Under the pieces are notes generated by a model that was given only the letters and a program-made list of their open reading frames with translations, was not told the origin of the DNA and searched no databases. Below are positions 28,243-35,498 of a DNA stretch of 64,000 nt, in pieces. Both the position numbers and the translations under genes were made by a program. The stretch is from positions 1 through 64,000 of the forward strand of contig NZ_SMRP01000001.1 in assembly GCF_004353915.1 (NCBI RefSeq), given 5' to 3'. Every line of letters begins with the position of its first letter. The stretch's first letter is position 1. The DNA comes from Paraburkholderia silviterrae (GTDB lineage: Bacteria; Pseudomonadota; Gammaproteobacteria; Burkholderiales; Burkholderiaceae).

Positions 28243-28659
28243 ATGAAACAAGCCCTTCTTCCCGCAGGCTGGGTCAAGCCGCGCGGTTATGCCAACGGCG
28301 TCGCCGCCGTGGGCACCCAGGTCTACATCGCCGGCCAGATCGGCTGGGACGAGAACGCGCGCTTCACGAGCCGCGAGTTCGGCGCGCAGGCCGTGCAGGC
28401 GCTGCGCAACATCGTGGCCGTGCTCGAAGCGGCGGGCGGCAAGCCCGAGCATCTGGTGCGCCTGACATGGTATGTCACCGATAAAAAGGAGTACATGGCA
28501 TCGCTCAAGGAGGTCGGCGCGGCGTTTCGCGAGCTGATCGGCGACTACGACATCGCCATGAGCGCCATCCAGGTGGTGGCGCTCATGGAGGACGACGCGA
28601 AGGTGGAGATCGAGGCAACGGCCGTGATTCCCGACGACGCCCGCTTGTCGAACCAATAA
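28243..28659 (+). CDS. RidA/YjgF-family protein lacking the usual arginine
   Basis: A 138-residue Rid-fold protein from ATG 28243. Family blocks are YIAGQIGWDENARF, AVQALRNIVAVLEAAGGKPEHLVRLTWYVTDKKEY and DDAKVEIEATAVIP. RidA proper hydrolyses reactive enamines and imines using a conserved Arg in an ARS motif. At that place this protein has AMS (Met106), so the classic deaminase mechanism is doubtful. Rid subgroups without the arginine exist, and several sit in aromatic degradation operons. The pathway's aminocyclohexenone-type CoA intermediate is itself an enamine, so binding or hydrolysis of that compound is a plausible role. Confidence 0.85.
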   Translation: MKQALLPAGWVKPRGYANGVAAVGTQVYIAGQIGWDENARFTSREFGAQAVQALRNIVAVLEAAGGKPEHLVRLTWYVTDKKEYMASLKEVGAAFRELIGDYDIAMSAIQVVALMEDDAKVEIEATAVIPDDARLSNQ

Positions 28660-28694
28660 GCGAGCCAATAAGCGACCCCATAAGCGACGCATAG
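28655..28694. repeat. Three short tandem repeats after the RidA gene
   Basis: The block CAATAAGCGA recurs three times at 13-base spacing in slightly varied form (CAATAAGCGA, CAATAAGCGA, CCATAAGCGA), beginning at the stop codon of the RidA gene. It is likely slippage-derived. The copies put several in-frame stop codons behind the gene. Confidence 0.6.
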
Positions 28695-28753
28695 GCCGCG
28701 CACGCAGCAACAGCACACCACAAGAGACTGTTCACAGCCAAGCCGGAGACACC

Positions 28754-30391
28754 ATGCAACCGACCGCTCACGTCGATACCTTCGCACGCGATCACCTGCC
28801 GCCCGAGGCGCAGTGGCCCGTGCTGCTGCTCGACAATCCCGACGTCGCCTACCCGGCGCGTCTGAACTGCGCGGCCGAGTTGCTGGACCGCGCCATCGAG
28901 GCCGGGCACGGCGAGCGCCCGGCCATCTGGTCCGAAGTCGACGGCAAGCCGCAGGCGACCACCTATGCGCAATTGCGCACGCTCGTGGACCGCAGCGCCC
29001 ATGTGCTGGTGGAAGACATGGGGCTGAAGCCCGGCAATCGCGTGCTGCTGCGCGGCCCCAATACGCTGCAGATGGCGGTCGCGCTGCTCGCCTCGCTGAA
29101 GGCGGGGCTCGTGGTCGTGCCGACCATGCCGCTGTTGCGCGCGAAGGAGCTCAAGCAGATCGCCGACAAGGCGCGCGTGAGCGCGGCGCTGTGCGACGTG
29201 CGCCTCGCCGACGAGCTCGCACGCTGCATGAATCCCGACGACGAATTCTTCTGCGCGGACCTCGCGCAGGTGTGCTACTTCCACGACGACGCACCCGGGA
29301 GCCTGGAGAGTCGCGCTGCGGCCAAGCCCGCTGAATTCACCGCGTGCGACACGGCGAGCGACGACGTTTGCCTGATTGCCTTCACGAGCGGCACGACGGG
29401 CACGCCCAAGGGCTGCATGCAGTTCCATCGCGACGTGATCGCGATGTGCGACCTGTTCCCCCGCCACGTGCTCAAACCCACGGCCGACGACGTGTTTTGC
29501 GGCACGCCGCCGCTCGCGTTCACGTTCGGGCTGGGCGGCCTGCTCTGCTTCCCGCTGCGCGTGGGCGCCTCCACGGTGCTGATCGAAAAGCTCACGCCCG
29601 CGCTGCTGCTGCAGACCATCGAGCGTTTTCGCGCGACGACGGTGTTCACGGCGCCCACTTTCTACCGGCAGATGGCACCGCTCGCAAAGGACGTCGACAT
29701 TTCAAGCCTGCGCAAGACGGTATCGGCCGGCGAGGCGCTGCCGCAGGGCACGCGCGACCTGTGGCGCGACGCGACGGGCATCGAGATGATCGACGGCATC
29801 GGCGGCACCGAGCTGATCCACATTTTCATTTCCTCGGCGGGCGGCGACGTGCGGCCCGGCTCGATCGGCCGCGCGGTGCCGGGCTATGTCGTGCAGGCGC
29901 TCGACGACGCGATGCAGCCGGTGCCGCCCGGCGTCACCGGCAACCTCGCGGTGCGCGGACCGACGGGCTGCCGCTATCTGGCCGACGAGCGGCAGATGAA
30001 GTTCGTGCGCGACGGCTGGAACCTGCCCGGCGACGCCGTCACCATCGACGCCGACGGCTATGTGTTCTATCAGGCGCGCGCCGACGACATGATCGTCTCG
30101 TCGGGCTACAACATTGCCGGGCCGGAGATCGAGATCGTGCTGATGCAGCACCCTGCGGTGGCGGAATGCGGCGTGACAGGCGTGCCCGACGAATTGCGCG
30201 GACAGGTGGTGAAGGCTTTTGTCGTGCTGCGCCCCGGTTTCGAGGGCAATGACGCCATGGTGGCCGAGCTGCAGAGCTTCGTGAAGAACGCGGTGGCGGC
30301 TTATAAGTATCCGCGCCTGGTCGCGTTTATCGACGCGCTGCCGAGAACCGAGACCGGCAAGCTCAAGCGCTCGGCGTTGAAGACGATGTGA
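28754..30391 (+). CDS. 2-aminobenzoate (benzoate-family) CoA ligase
   Basis: A 545-residue AMP-forming ligase of the benzoate-CoA ligase family. Motifs: A3 LIAFTSGTTGTPKGCMQF (about 210-227), aromatic-pocket stretch TPPLAFTFGLGGLL, A5 IDGIGGTELIHIF, A7 LPGDAVTIDADGYVFYQARADDMI and A10 PRTETGKLKRSALK with the adenylation Lys. In the A. evansii pathway the ligase activates anthranilate with CoA and ATP before the monooxygenase/reductase acts. Salicylate or another ortho-substituted benzoate is the alternative substrate. The gene is last in the operon, about 94 bases after the RidA gene. Confidence 0.88.
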   Translation: MQPTAHVDTFARDHLPPEAQWPVLLLDNPDVAYPARLNCAAELLDRAIEAGHGERPAIWSEVDGKPQATTYAQLRTLVDRSAHVLVEDMGLKPGNRVLLRGPNTLQMAVALLASLKAGLVVVPTMPLLRAKELKQIADKARVSAALCDVRLADELARCMNPDDEFFCADLAQVCYFHDDAPGSLESRAAAKPAEFTACDTASDDVCLIAFTSGTTGTPKGCMQFHRDVIAMCDLFPRHVLKPTADDVFCGTPPLAFTFGLGGLLCFPLRVGASTVLIEKLTPALLLQTIERFRATTVFTAPTFYRQMAPLAKDVDISSLRKTVSAGEALPQGTRDLWRDATGIEMIDGIGGTELIHIFISSAGGDVRPGSIGRAVPGYVVQALDDAMQPVPPGVTGNLAVRGPTGCRYLADERQMKFVRDGWNLPGDAVTIDADGYVFYQARADDMIVSSGYNIAGPEIEIVLMQHPAVAECGVTGVPDELRGQVVKAFVVLRPGFEGNDAMVAELQSFVKNAVAAYKYPRLVAFIDALPRTETGKLKRSALKTM

Positions 30392-30404
30392 TGGAGCTGG
30401 AATG

Positions 30405-30704
30405 CTACAGGTGGCGCTCGACATCCATCCGTTGGTGGAGTATCCGGATAACGTCGAGCGTTTGGGCCGCTTCGCGGTAGAAGATGACATGTGAACCGGC
30501 CGCATAGCGCCAGTAGCCATCCCGCACGGTGCAAATGCGGCCAACCTTGGTACCGCACGCTAGCGCTTCAATCGTTGAAATCAGATCTCGGTGGTAACTG
30601 TCGGCCTGATCCATCGACCACTGGCTGAAGGTGTAATGCCAGATCTCCTCCAGGTCGGATTCGGCCAGCGGCGTCAGCCGGACCTGCCGCCCCTTAGCTG
30701 CCAT
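30405..30704 (-). CDS. parE: ParE-type toxin
   Basis: A 99-residue RelE/ParE-superfamily protein from ATG 30704; the frame extends 11 codons upstream but lies over parD. Motifs: VRLTPLAESDLEEIWHYTFSQW and QADSYHRDLISTIEALA at the N-terminal helices, and the C-terminal strand set VRDGYWRYAAGSHVIFYRE, IRILHQRMDVERHL. ParE toxins poison DNA gyrase. It overlaps parD by 11 bases, the standard antitoxin-first layout. Confidence 0.9.
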   Translation of the reverse strand: MAAKGRQVRLTPLAESDLEEIWHYTFSQWSMDQADSYHRDLISTIEALACGTKVGRICTVRDGYWRYAAGSHVIFYREAAQTLDVIRILHQRMDVERHL

Positions 30705-30939
30705 ATGTGGTCCGCATGCGGGCCAGGAAAGCTTCACTGTCGAACGGCTTGGGGTCGCCCGAACCCTCGCCGGCCTTCAGGGCTTCCTGCAACGCCCGGA
30801 CTTGCGTCTCGTGAGACTCCAGCAGTCGCAGACCTGCGCGCACGACGTCGCTCGCGGAGCCATAGCGCCCGGAGATGACCTGAGCGTCGACAAACTCGGC
30901 GAAATGGTCGCCCAGAGAAATGGATGTGTTGCGCGGCAT
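30694..30939 (-). CDS. parD: ParD-type antitoxin
   Basis: An 81-residue ribbon-helix-helix antitoxin from ATG 30939, preceded by AGGAGAAA; an in-frame upstream start at 30975 would overlap the operator. MPRNTSISLGDHFAEFVD and SGRYGSASDVVRAGLRLLE are classic ParD DNA-binding blocks. The C-terminal half (FDSEAFLARMRTTYGS) should wrap the toxin. It likely autorepresses through the palindrome at 30969-30985, which is about 30 bases upstream. Confidence 0.9.
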   Translation of the reverse strand: MPRNTSISLGDHFAEFVDAQVISGRYGSASDVVRAGLRLLESHETQVRALQEALKAGEGSGDPKPFDSEAFLARMRTTYGS

Positions 30940-31267
30940 GACTTTCTCCTCTTCAGCCGCCTCATCATATACCAAACTTTGGTATTCGAAGAACTCTCAG
31001 GGGACGTTGTCCGATTCCCGCCAATGAAATCTCGCTTTCTTGCTCGCTGGTTTGCTCCCGCAGTGCGCCGAGCTGCCGAGCGCCCCTTAAAGCTGTGTCG
31101 GCGCTCTTGCGTCGATCACATACACCAAAGGCAGCTGAAACCAAGGTTTTTGATAAGTAATGCAACGTAAACCGTTAGAAAATTAATCATCAACCTCCAC
31201 ATGTTTGACATTATTAATATAATGTTGAGATTTAGAGTGCGGATGGCGACGCAAATCGCCCAACCGT
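30940..31267. other. parD promoter region and AT-rich foreign-looking stretch
   Basis: About 330 bases without a gene. ATACCAAA-C-TTTGGTAT at 30969-30985 is a perfect palindrome and the likely ParD operator. TGTCCGATTCCCGCC at 31008-31022 matches 14 of 15 bases of 625-639 in the IS-like scar. Bases 31150-31240 are very AT-rich for this genome and include the perfect inverted repeat ACATTAT-TAAT-ATAATGT (31208-31225). Together these suggest an inserted or scarred segment. Confidence 0.55.
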
Positions 31268-31585
31268 TCAGTCCCTGGGATGTTTCATGTGTTCCGAGTC
31301 GATGGCCGCATGCCATTCCTCGCTCGCCTCGTCCGGCTCGATCACGTCATCGACCGATGCCCTCGCGCGCTCAGCGCTCGCCCTTGCTTCGTCTTCCTCG
31401 ACGTCAGCATCCTCGTCAATGACTTCGGGGGGCCGCATCATGTCCCTGAGCATCGCGCGCAGCTCGGGCGTGTCCCATGGAAGGTGATGCTGCATTTGCA
31501 CCTTGATGTAGTGCCTCACTTCCGCATCCTGCTCAGCAGTCAGTGGCAATCCCCGAAACGTACTTTCCGGGCCGAGGTCAGTCAT
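31268..31585 (-). CDS. Small acidic hypothetical protein
   Basis: A 105-residue protein from ATG 31585, with the strong ribosome site GAGGAGAAA. This site is nearly identical to that of the nearby parD gene. I do not recognise a family. The N-terminal half (GLPLTAEQDAEVRHYIKVQM, WDTPELRAMLRDMM) is predicted helical. The middle is highly acidic (VIDEDADVEEDEARASAER), followed by VDDVIEPDEASEEWHAAID. The charge pattern fits a DNA-mimic or a small regulatory partner, but this is speculation. An inverted repeat, CTGGCAC-N7-GTGCCAG (31601-31621), lies just upstream and may regulate it. Confidence 0.6.
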   Translation of the reverse strand: MTDLGPESTFRGLPLTAEQDAEVRHYIKVQMQHHLPWDTPELRAMLRDMMRPPEVIDEDADVEEDEARASAERARASVDDVIEPDEASEEWHAAIDSEHMKHPRD

Positions 31586-31600
31586 GGCTTTCTCCTCTAG

Positions 31601-31621
31601 CTGGCACTTGCTTTGTGCCAG
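31601..31621. promoter_or_regulatory. Inverted repeat upstream of the acidic protein gene
   Basis: CTGGCAC and GTGCCAG form a perfect 7-base inverted repeat with a 7-base centre, 16 bases before the start codon. It could be an operator or an mRNA hairpin close to the ribosome site. Confidence 0.45.
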
Positions 31622-31759
31622 TGTAATCCCGGCGTAAAGACGCTGCGCGCTTCCTGAGCGGCTTCACCAAGTGCCCCTTGATTCCATCACCGGAATCCGC
31701 AGGCGATCCACTTTCATCAGGATTTCGAAGCGCTTTTTAAAACGGCCAATGACGCGTCT

Positions 31760-33625
31760 TCACCGTCCCGGCGATCCAGCGATGCGGCCCTCGCGCAGCA
31801 GCCTGCCCGCTTCCGCGGCGCCCACCGGGCGGCTGAAATGGAAGCCTTGTGCTCTCGTCGCCCGATTGGTGCCTGCGAGCAGCAGACGCTGTTGCTCGGT
31901 CTCCACGCCCTGTGCAATCACGCCAATGCCAGCCTCGCGTGCCACGTCGACAATACCCCGGATCGTCGCCGCGCCCGGGGCATCGCCGGTCAGGCGCTGG
32001 GTGACCGATCGGGCGACTTTCAGATGATTCACCTGCCAGGTCCGGGCATAGTCGTAAGTCGCGAATTCGCTGCCAAAGCCGTCGATGGCGATCTTCACGC
32101 CGAGCTTGCGCAGCGCGCGGAGCACGTCGTTGCGCGCCCACGCGAGCCGGGTCAGGGTTGCCTCGGTCACGTCGAACTCCAGATCGGACGGGGCCAGCCG
32201 CCATTTCGCGAGGGTTCCGGCCACGTCGCGGACCAAAACCTCCCCGTTCAGGAGTTCGCACCAGGACAGGTTGACTGCGATCATCAGCGGGGCAATCCCT
32301 TCGTCGCGCCATGCCCGCATCTGGCGGCACGCTTCATCCAGCACCCAGTGGCCGAGCGCCGCCATGTTGCCGGTGTGCTCGGCGAGCTGCATGAATGCGT
32401 CCGGCCCGAGCAGGCCGCGTGTCGGGTGATGCCAGCGCACCAGCGCTTCCATGCCAATGATGTTCCCCGACGACAACTCCACCTCGGGTTGGTACTGGAG
32501 TTCCAGCTCGCCGCGATCCGTCGCGCCGCAAAGGTCTTGAGCCAACCTTGTCGTTTCGCGCACGGCCTGATCGAGCCTGCCCGAGGGGAAGCAATACCGG
32601 TTGCCGCCCCCTCGCCGGGCGCGCTGGAGCGCCAGGTCGACCTGCCTGAGCAGTTCCTGCGCGCTGCCGCTGCCCCGGACGCCGGGACACACGCCGATGC
32701 TGGTGGTCATCCGGACTTCGTTGCCACCGATGCACCAGGGCGCCGCCAGTGCCGTCCCGATCCTCTGCGCCAGCATGCCAGCGTCGAGTGCCTCGGCCGC
32801 TTCGGTCTGCAGCACGGCAAACTCGTCGCCGCTGAGCCGGGCCACGAGGTCGCGTTCGCCCACGCAGACCCTCAGGCGCTTCGCGACTTCCTGCAGCAAC
32901 CGGTCGCCGAGCGGCTGCCCGAGCGTGTCGTTGACCGATCCGAAATGATCGAGGCCCAAATGAAGGACTGCAAACGGAAGCGCGCCGCGCTCAGCGGCCG
33001 CGAAAGCATGGCGCACCCGGTGCGTGAAGGCCGACGCGTTTGCCAGTCCGGTGAGTGCATCGGTGCCCGTGAGCCGCGCGATCTTTTCCTCCGCTGCCCG
33101 CATTGCGGTCAGGTCGAGGATGATCCCTTCCACTTCAATGAGCCGTCCGTCTGCGTCACGCACGGCCGTGAACCGGTTCTCGACCCAGCGGCAGTTGCCG
33201 TCTCCCGTGCGCAGGCGAAACTCGACGCATGCCTGCGTGACGCGTTTGTCCAGCACGCGTGCCATGGCCGTCTCGACTCGCGGCCAGTCGCGCGGGTCGA
33301 CAAGCACTGGCAGCCCTGCAGGCGAAGCCATCAGTGCGTCACGGTCATGGCCGAATTGGGTGATGTCGTGCGAGATCTCGAGGAGCGGCAGTGTGGGCTC
33401 TCCACGCAGGCGGTAAAACACGACCGGACCGTTTGCCGCGATGCTGTTCGCTTCGTCGAGCGCATCGGTGCGCTCCTCAACGGCGCTGATGCCGGCAGCG
33501 ACGGCGGCTTTCGAGCCATGTCCGGGGTCGGGCAGCCCCTTCGTGGTTGTTGCTGTCGCGGTGCGCCCGACGCGTTGCGTGCGTCGCCGCGACGGCCAGT
33601 GCGGCACGTTGTGAGCCGAAACCAT
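31760..33625 (-). CDS. PAS-GGDEF-EAL protein with both catalytic sites degenerate
   Basis: The product is 621 residues from ATG 33625 (AGAGGGGGTGATC upstream). Order: PAS/PAC-like sensor (about 55-185; GDGNCRWVENRFTAVRD), GGDEF domain (about 190-350) and EAL domain (about 370-610). The cyclase site reads LARLSGDEFAVL-like with SGDEF. The metal Asp of the usual DxDxFK motif is lost (HLGLDHFGSVND). The EAL domain keeps GMEALVRW and VNLS but has IDGFGSEFA instead of DDFGTG, LKVARS instead of LKIDRS, and AQGVET instead of AEGVET. I infer a non-enzymatic c-di-GMP effector or scaffold. The intact cyclase upstream may be its partner. Confidence 0.85.
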   Translation of the reverse strand: MVSAHNVPHWPSRRRTQRVGRTATATTTKGLPDPGHGSKAAVAAGISAVEERTDALDEANSIAANGPVVFYRLRGEPTLPLLEISHDITQFGHDRDALMASPAGLPVLVDPRDWPRVETAMARVLDKRVTQACVEFRLRTGDGNCRWVENRFTAVRDADGRLIEVEGIILDLTAMRAAEEKIARLTGTDALTGLANASAFTHRVRHAFAAAERGALPFAVLHLGLDHFGSVNDTLGQPLGDRLLQEVAKRLRVCVGERDLVARLSGDEFAVLQTEAAEALDAGMLAQRIGTALAAPWCIGGNEVRMTTSIGVCPGVRGSGSAQELLRQVDLALQRARRGGGNRYCFPSGRLDQAVRETTRLAQDLCGATDRGELELQYQPEVELSSGNIIGMEALVRWHHPTRGLLGPDAFMQLAEHTGNMAALGHWVLDEACRQMRAWRDEGIAPLMIAVNLSWCELLNGEVLVRDVAGTLAKWRLAPSDLEFDVTEATLTRLAWARNDVLRALRKLGVKIAIDGFGSEFATYDYARTWQVNHLKVARSVTQRLTGDAPGAATIRGIVDVAREAGIGVIAQGVETEQQRLLLAGTNRATRAQGFHFSRPVGAAEAGRLLREGRIAGSPGR

Positions 33626-33857
33626 GATCACCCCCTCTGAATGACGAGGCGGGGTCGGCAACGCCGCCCGGGCAGCGTTGCACGGGACTTTCGAGCGCGC
33701 GGGACATGTCCGTCTCGTCAGACGATACCAGTATAGTTGGCTCTGGCCTGCCGGCGAGCCGCGCATTGTGAATCTCGCGCGGCCCGTAATCCACGTTTAT
33801 CGTGAGCTCACGGCATGGCTGCCGGCGCTGCGGGCAAGACTGATCCGGCACCGATCC

Positions 33858-35261
33858 CTATGCGATGACGACCCGGTTGCGCCCCAGATGCTTCGCGCTG
33901 TACAGCCGCTCGTCCGCCACGCGCAAGATCGTGTCGATCGTGTTGCCGTCGCGGCCGAACTGCGAGCCGCCGACGCTGACGGTCACCTCGCCCGGCTTCC
34001 CGCTGCCGGCGTTGAACGCACTGCCGGCGATCGACGAGCGGATGCGCTCGCCAATCGCAAGGGCCGCGTCGAGACCCGCCTGCGGCAGCAGCACCATGAA
34101 TTCCTCGCCCCCCACGCGCGCGACGCCGTCATAGGGGCGAATCGCATCGAGACACTTGTGCACGAATTCGCGCAGCACCTCGTCGCCGGCCAGGTGCCCA
34201 TACGCGTCGTTGATGGCCTTGAAATTGTCGAGGTCGAGCGCCAGCAGGGAAAACGTCGCGCCGCCGTGCCTCACGCGTCCGATTTCGGCTTCCACACGCT
34301 CGAGGAACTGGCGCCGGTTGGCCGCGCCAGTGAGCGGATCGGTGGCGGCCAGGTGCTTGAGCTTCTCATTGGTGCGCTGCAGTTCCTGCAGCGCGCTTTC
34401 GGTACGCGCCGTGGCCTCGGCAAGCCGCGCCATCAGTTCTTCCTGGCTATAGATGTTCGAAAACGAGCGCGTGGTGTGAAACGCCTGCACCACACCATAA
34501 CTGAGCAGAAAGAAGCCCGCGGCGAAGATCGCATGAGCGAGCCACCACATGTGGTTCCACGGCCGCCCGAGGATGAAGGCGAGCGAGGCCAGCGCGAACG
34601 ACGTGATCGAAATGCCGTAGATGACCATCAGCGGCGTACGGATGCGCCGCAGCATCAGCGCCGCGACGTTCAGCGCGGAGAGCACCATCGCGCCCCCTTC
34701 CATCGAGAGACGAACCGCGAGGCTGCCGGCGAACGGGGAATACGCCACCCAGGCGACCGCCAGGTCCGCAACCAGGAACACCGCGATCCACGCGAGCCAG
34801 CCGCGCGGTTCGGAACGCTTCGCGGTGCTATCGGGCGGGTGGTTATACGTCAGCAGCCCCGCCAACAGCAAAGCCGACATCGCGAAGCGCGACGCGGGAC
34901 CATAAAGCAGGAACAGCCACATGTTGTGATGCGCCATGCCGGTGAAGATGCCGTGCAGCGCATAGATGAGCACGAAGCCTAGAAAGCCTAACGTCAGCCA
35001 GCGTAGCAGTGGCTCGCCGGAGGACCGGTAGCACTGCCATGTTACGTAGGCGACGAACAGCCCTTCGAGCGTTGCGGCCGCGATCGCGATCTCGTGAAAC
35101 AGATGATCTTCGAATTTGAGCGCGGGATTCTGGAAGAAGTACAGATAGGCAATCAGGTAAGCGGGCAACAGTGCAAAGCCGATCAGCAGGAAGCGGGCGT
35201 AGACCCTGGTGACGAAACTGACCAGCGCCTGCGGCTCGCGCGCAGCAATGGTGGCATTCAT
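33858..35261 (-). CDS. Membrane-anchored diguanylate cyclase
   Basis: The product is 467 residues from ATG 35261 (AAAGGGAGA upstream). Residues 15-270 carry about eight membrane helices (FLLIGFALLPAYLIAYLYFF, WLTLGFLGFVLIYALHGIF, WWLAHAIFAAGFFLLSYGVV). A short coiled coil follows (EELMARLAEATARTESALQE), then the GGDEF domain with DPLTGAANRR, LDLDNFKAINDAYGHLAGDEVL and an intact active loop VARVGGEEFMVLLPQ. The inhibitory I-site RPYD lies five residues before GGEEF. It should make c-di-GMP and be product-inhibited. It lies 232 bases upstream of the degenerate GGDEF-EAL gene on the same strand. Confidence 0.92.
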   Translation of the reverse strand: MNATIAAREPQALVSFVTRVYARFLLIGFALLPAYLIAYLYFFQNPALKFEDHLFHEIAIAAATLEGLFVAYVTWQCYRSSGEPLLRWLTLGFLGFVLIYALHGIFTGMAHHNMWLFLLYGPASRFAMSALLLAGLLTYNHPPDSTAKRSEPRGWLAWIAVFLVADLAVAWVAYSPFAGSLAVRLSMEGGAMVLSALNVAALMLRRIRTPLMVIYGISITSFALASLAFILGRPWNHMWWLAHAIFAAGFFLLSYGVVQAFHTTRSFSNIYSQEELMARLAEATARTESALQELQRTNEKLKHLAATDPLTGAANRRQFLERVEAEIGRVRHGGATFSLLALDLDNFKAINDAYGHLAGDEVLREFVHKCLDAIRPYDGVARVGGEEFMVLLPQAGLDAALAIGERIRSSIAGSAFNAGSGKPGEVTVSVGGSQFGRDGNTIDTILRVADERLYSAKHLGRNRVVIA

Positions 35262-35498
35262 CCGCGATCTCCCTTTGGTGTTCACTACCGTTTCGCCGAT
35301 GGTCCTGACTTGCAGGCCGCGAACCTGAACCAGGTCCGCCCCGCTGCCCGCGTCGCAAGGCACCATCGAATCGGGGGCCCTCTAATAACCGGTCAATCCT
35401 CAGGCAATTAAAAAGTATAGGCGCAGCATTTCATCTGACAAGGCAAGCTGCCGCGCCCCAAAATGGCTCAACGCCATTCGATAGAATAGGTACACACG

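Noticed and set aside
31601..31621. Sigma-54 promoter (TGGCAC followed by TTGCT) before the acidic gene
   Set aside because: The spacing between the GG and GC elements is wrong on both strands. The words are better explained as a perfect inverted repeat.
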